The notes beneath the pieces were generated by a model that searched no databases, was not told the origin of the DNA, and saw nothing but the letters and a program-made list of their open reading frames with translations. The translations under genes were made by a program, and so were the position numbers. A stretch of 64,000 bases of DNA from Ptiloglossa arizonensis (Eukaryota > Arthropoda > Insecta > Hymenoptera > Colletidae): NCBI RefSeq assembly GCF_051014685.1, contig NC_135059.1, positions 8,246,001 through 8,310,000 of the forward strand, in the 5' to 3' direction. Within the stretch, counting starts at the first letter, position 1; each line of letters starts with the position of its first letter. Of this stretch, positions 60,320-64,000 are shown in pieces.

Positions 60320-63300
60320 AAAAAATCTAATACGAACCGCTCTTGTAAATTTAATAATAAACGGAACAAATTGAATTTTTTACAGTAACAACAATCACTG
60401 GGTTGGTAAAAGACCCCACGTTACCTTTCACTGATTAAAATATCTCATCGAACAACGTTGCAAGGATGCACACGGTGATTTCCAGCGATTTGAAAGTTTT
60501 TACGCCCAAAGTTCATTTCCTATTGCCCTCTCTGAATTGCCCAGAATCGCTTGGAGAATACTCAGGAACGAACACGACGTATCGATCGTTAACCTGTTGC
60601 TCCACGATTCAAGTTTCGATAACTCGAGTTGTAATCAACACCGAGGTCGGTCACACCACTCGCTGTCCTCGTGAACGTTAAATGTTCTCATCGAAGACAT
60701 TATTCGAAGCGTTTCTTTCTAATATTTCCAAGCAAATATATTATTGTGCATGTGACAAAATATATTCGTACATACGAACGTGGATAAAATTCGCTCGTGG
60801 TTCGGTCCGATTCCCTTACCACGAGCCTCGCACGATATTGTAAGCTAAGAAGTTAACGCGATCGAGGACCAACGTTCGCGCTTCGTCTACGACGTAATCG
60901 GCTGTGGTGTACGAAACGATTCATCGTCCTCGTGGGCAGCAACGCGCAGCGTGGAACTCGATTTAACAAAGCAAATAGAGCGTCGTTTCGCGCGGTGGGC
61001 CTCGTTCGCGAAACGAGTGTTTTCTTCACGGGCAATAGCGCGCGCGACCGTGCGGAGTGGGGGCCGGAACGGACCGAGCGGAGTGGGGGGCGGAACGGAC
61101 CGTGCAGAGTGGGGGTAAGGCCCGGGCAGGACGCGGCTGCGCGCACGAAGCGGAACGGGCCCGACGCGTGCATTAATAATGCCCGCGAACGGTCGGGAGA
61201 AAAAGAGAAGTCGATTTACCGTCAGGTGAACCGGGATGTAAACAGGATGCCACCGCGAGAGGATAACGCGAGGACACGTCGCGGTCTGGCAAGGTCGTTG
61301 CCATCCGAGACTCCAGGCTACTCACCTGCGAGTCTTGAAATTCAACCCTTTGCACTCGAGTGGCGCCTCCCAGAACGCGAGGGAAACAGCTTCACCGTCA
61401 TTCATACCTTGCTATACCGATAAAGTAATCTCTTAGCCGTGACGGGACGAGGTATGGTAATTCCTTTTTATCCTCTGAGAGGAAAGAAGAAAAACGAGGG
61501 AGAGTATTATGTTATTTTTGCGGCTGTGTGTTGTTTTTTTTTTAATGGAGGTTTTGGTAAGTTGGGACATGGTAAATCTCAACGTCCACCTTTATTATCC
61601 TCTGAGAGGAAAAGAAGAGAAATGGAAGGAAGAGTAATATTTATTATAGAACTCTAGTAGTGGTATGCTCTATAGTACAGTATTATCTTTTTTAATAGAG
61701 CAATCCTTTGCTTTTTAACAGAGCAATATTATTGTTTTTAAATATTACTAATCCTGCACATAAAATACAGTATTGCTCGATACAGTGGAATATTGTTTTC
61801 TAAATTCACACTTCTAATTACAAAACACCAAGGACTGCAGGAATTCCAGGACAAGATCAAAATAATTTAAAAATATTTCCAAATATTTAACAAGTTTGTC
61901 GATGAAAATTTTTCTAGAAAAATAAACTGGTCACCTAATCCTGGACTACGTTAATCGATCCAAAAAAGTATTAGTATTATTCAAAGTATTAAAGTCGATA
62001 TGTTAAATGTATATTTAGGAATTTTTTCAAACAAAATTTGGTTTTCCCTGTTGTGTTTTTCCTATGATCACCTTTTCTAGCAAACCCTGTCAGATGACTA
62101 ACTGAAAACTGGTTTCCGTGGTTATTAGTAAACAAGTATTCCTATATATAGAAATGCTTCTAAACACCTGTTTGCATCTCACGATTTTCTGAATAAATAT
62201 ACCGATATGTATAACAGTACGTACGGAACAGTAATTTATGGAATAGAAAGATTTCCTGTTGTAAATTTATTTAACACTTCACGCAGTACATGAAACAAAC
62301 ACTTATAGTCACCGCGTATACAACGAATAATGATACATTATTATAGACTCTAATTATAGACTCAATGTGGGATGTCTTTCTGTAACGGTCTCGGGATTAC
62401 GATTAACTGACTCGCGATGAGCAAAGCATGATACAAACGAAGAAACAAAGGAGTGAAACAATGAACTAGCGAACAGATCGCATTAACGCTAGATTTACCA
62501 ACTCATCAAAATGACCGATTCCAACTGCTTTCTTAATGAAATTTACTTAAAATCCCATAGCACGTTTTCTATAGATCTTGTACCTTGTTCTATTCCACAC
62601 ATACGATCAATTTCACAAAACTGGGAAAATTAGTTTCGAGAATGGTCAAATAATGTAAAATAATGTAAAATATTATTCAAGAAAAAAGATTTAGTAATAT
62701 ATAACACTTCCATAGAAGATGTTTCAATTATAATAATTTCCTTTCACAATTTTTCGTGTCTACGTATCTAAACAAAGTGTAGCAAAATATTCGTATTACG
62801 TTCCTGGCAAAAATTCAAAAGTATTTCACATATTGATACATATATCCAAACTTCTGGATTGTAAAAAAAAAATGGTCGAATTTGACTTTTACCTCAGCAT
62901 TTTACCCGAGTCTCTCCCTTTGACACCCCTGAACGATTCATCGTATCCCAACGTTGTCCATATTTATAAAAACTGCACGACTGAACCTTGCACTAATCGT
63001 GGAAAAATGGCGGGATAATTTACTTCGCAACGATTTCACTATGTTCCTAACGGCACACGTCTTGGAACAGTAGACCTACATATGGGGTCTATCACACATC
63101 TGGCCGTGATATCTATACGCGTCTCAGGGATGCCAATTACGTCTCGCGGAGAGCCACGCGCGTGCGAACCCATACCTATATTTGAAAACGTACCCCGGTA
63201 CGTTGAATAGGCGAAGAAGGTCGCGCGTGCAAGGAGAAACGTTTTCGGTCTTATTTAGAACATCGGTCGCGAATCGGTGTTCGTTAATTGAACCTCGTGC

Positions 63301-63630
63301 ATCAATATTGTTGGCCGTGAAAAAAAAAAAGAAAAAAAAACGAGAGAAAAGAAAAACTCTCCGCTCAAGGAACACCGCGGTAGGTACGTCCGTGTAAACC
63401 GAGTTTTAAGGTCGAATCGAAACTTGCACGGGGAAAACGAAGATCGCGGAAAGGATGTCACGAGGATATGTCGGAGCGGCAAGGTCGTTGTCACTTAGCG
63501 TCTCTCAGGTTGTTCACATTCAAGGACCTTTCCAGTCGCGTTTCATGCGCGTACGATCTTATCGGTTCGAGCGCGAGAGCAAAGGTAAGTAAACCGAGGA
63601 GGCCGCGTGGATCACGTGGAAGCAGGTCAA
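60320..63630. other. No gene recognised; two short arrays and a CpG-rich block
   Basis: A 27-bp G-rich array (GAGTGGGGGGCGGAACGGAC, three copies, 61053-61125) sits in a CpG island at 60850-61400. A duplication of about 120 bp at 61440-61640 shares TTTTATCCTCTGAGAGGAAA. AT-rich DNA follows to 63050. On the plus strand a strong donor, AGCAAAG|GTAAGTAAAC, lies at 63584/63585 after CpG-rich sequence, possibly a 5'UTR exon end, but this is unproven. Confidence 0.4.
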
Positions 63631-64000
63631 TCTAATCGGACGTATCTTTCGAACGTGGCATATCGAGTGAGTTGCACGAGTTGCCATGCTGGTCAATGTA
63701 GCTTAGTTACTTTCTCTGACTAATGAATTTTGTTGCTGTATTTTTGAAAGGCTCTAGTGATCTACCAAGTTTAAGGTTAAGGTTAAATTTTGAGGAGGAG
63801 AAGGTTATGTGGAGAAGAAGAATATTCTAATCGGACGTCTCTTTCGAAAGTGGTATATTAATTGAGTTGCACGAGTTGCAATGCTGGTCAATGCAGCTTA
63901 GTTACTTTCTCTGACTAATGAATTTTCTTGCTGTATTTCTGAAAGGCTCTAGTGACCTACCAAGGTTAAATTTTGAGAATCAGAAGGATATATGGGGAAG
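63631..64000. repeat. Tandem duplication, 194-bp period, 1.9 copies, cut by the window edge
   Basis: The first copy starts at 63631 (TCTAATCGGACGTATCTTTC) and the second at 63825 (TCTAATCGGACGTCTCTTTC). They share long near-identical stretches, including TTACTTTCTCTGACTAATGA and GAAAGGCTCTAGTGA. More copies may follow outside. Confidence 0.93.

Noticed and set aside
1..64000. A novel prokaryote-style or defence system
   Set aside because: The window is eukaryotic intronic and flanking DNA; no operon, array or effector-like gene set is present.

Overview
This is intron-rich eukaryotic DNA, most likely from an insect and possibly a hymenopteran. It is AT-rich on average but keeps many CpG dinucleotides in scattered GC-rich islands. 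It contains a mariner-like MITE pair, a nuclear copy of mitochondrial cox1 and microsatellites. Long open reading frames are absent apart from repeat artefacts. The organism call is an inference from composition and repeat types, not from a species-diagnostic sequence.

The only protein-coding gene I can support is a cordon-bleu (COBL) homologue on the minus strand, reading right to left. Five exons join in frame with good splice sites: 11826-11683, 8498-8354, 7626-7540, 7365-7239 and 305-1, the last running off the left edge. From the ATG at 11801 they encode 261 codons. These cover the two conserved Cobl segments (around MMDLLV and around RVSP) and the basic, serine-rich stretch that follows. 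The WH2 actin-binding repeats expected further on would lie left of position 1. Candidate 5' ends are a CpG-rich promoter and first exon at about 885-362 for a shortened product, and a non-coding exon at 18334-18147. Both are tentative; the true first exon may lie to the right of the window.

The remaining ~52 kb to the right (11.8-64 kb) has no recognisable gene. It is either the giant 5' intron of the COBL gene or upstream intergenic DNA. It is unusually full of local tandem arrays: I count more than 20 unrelated ones, with units from about 11 to 220 bp. The most striking are a 43-bp palindromic minisatellite (17.56-17.87 kb), a 31-bp minisatellite of about 18 units (55.74-56.40 kb), a degenerate 31-bp array over 1 kb (44.1-45.1 kb) and two purine-biased arrays (41.9 and 52.3 kb).

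Mobile and foreign DNA includes a cox1 NUMT (about 18975-19505), a LINE-like reverse transcriptase relic (about 20965-21390), a possible transposase-tail relic (about 29640-29790), two related mariner-type MITEs (49160-49297 and 56972-57105) and a dispersed repeat present in two diverged copies (about 2130-2640 and 32975-33560). A near-perfect foldback at 34705-34788 is a small-RNA or MITE candidate. Two minus-strand sites that join an acceptor directly to a donor (46402/46401 and 35115/35114) resemble recursive-splicing points, which would fit a very long intron. I found no tRNA, rRNA, CRISPR array, operon or prokaryote-type system.
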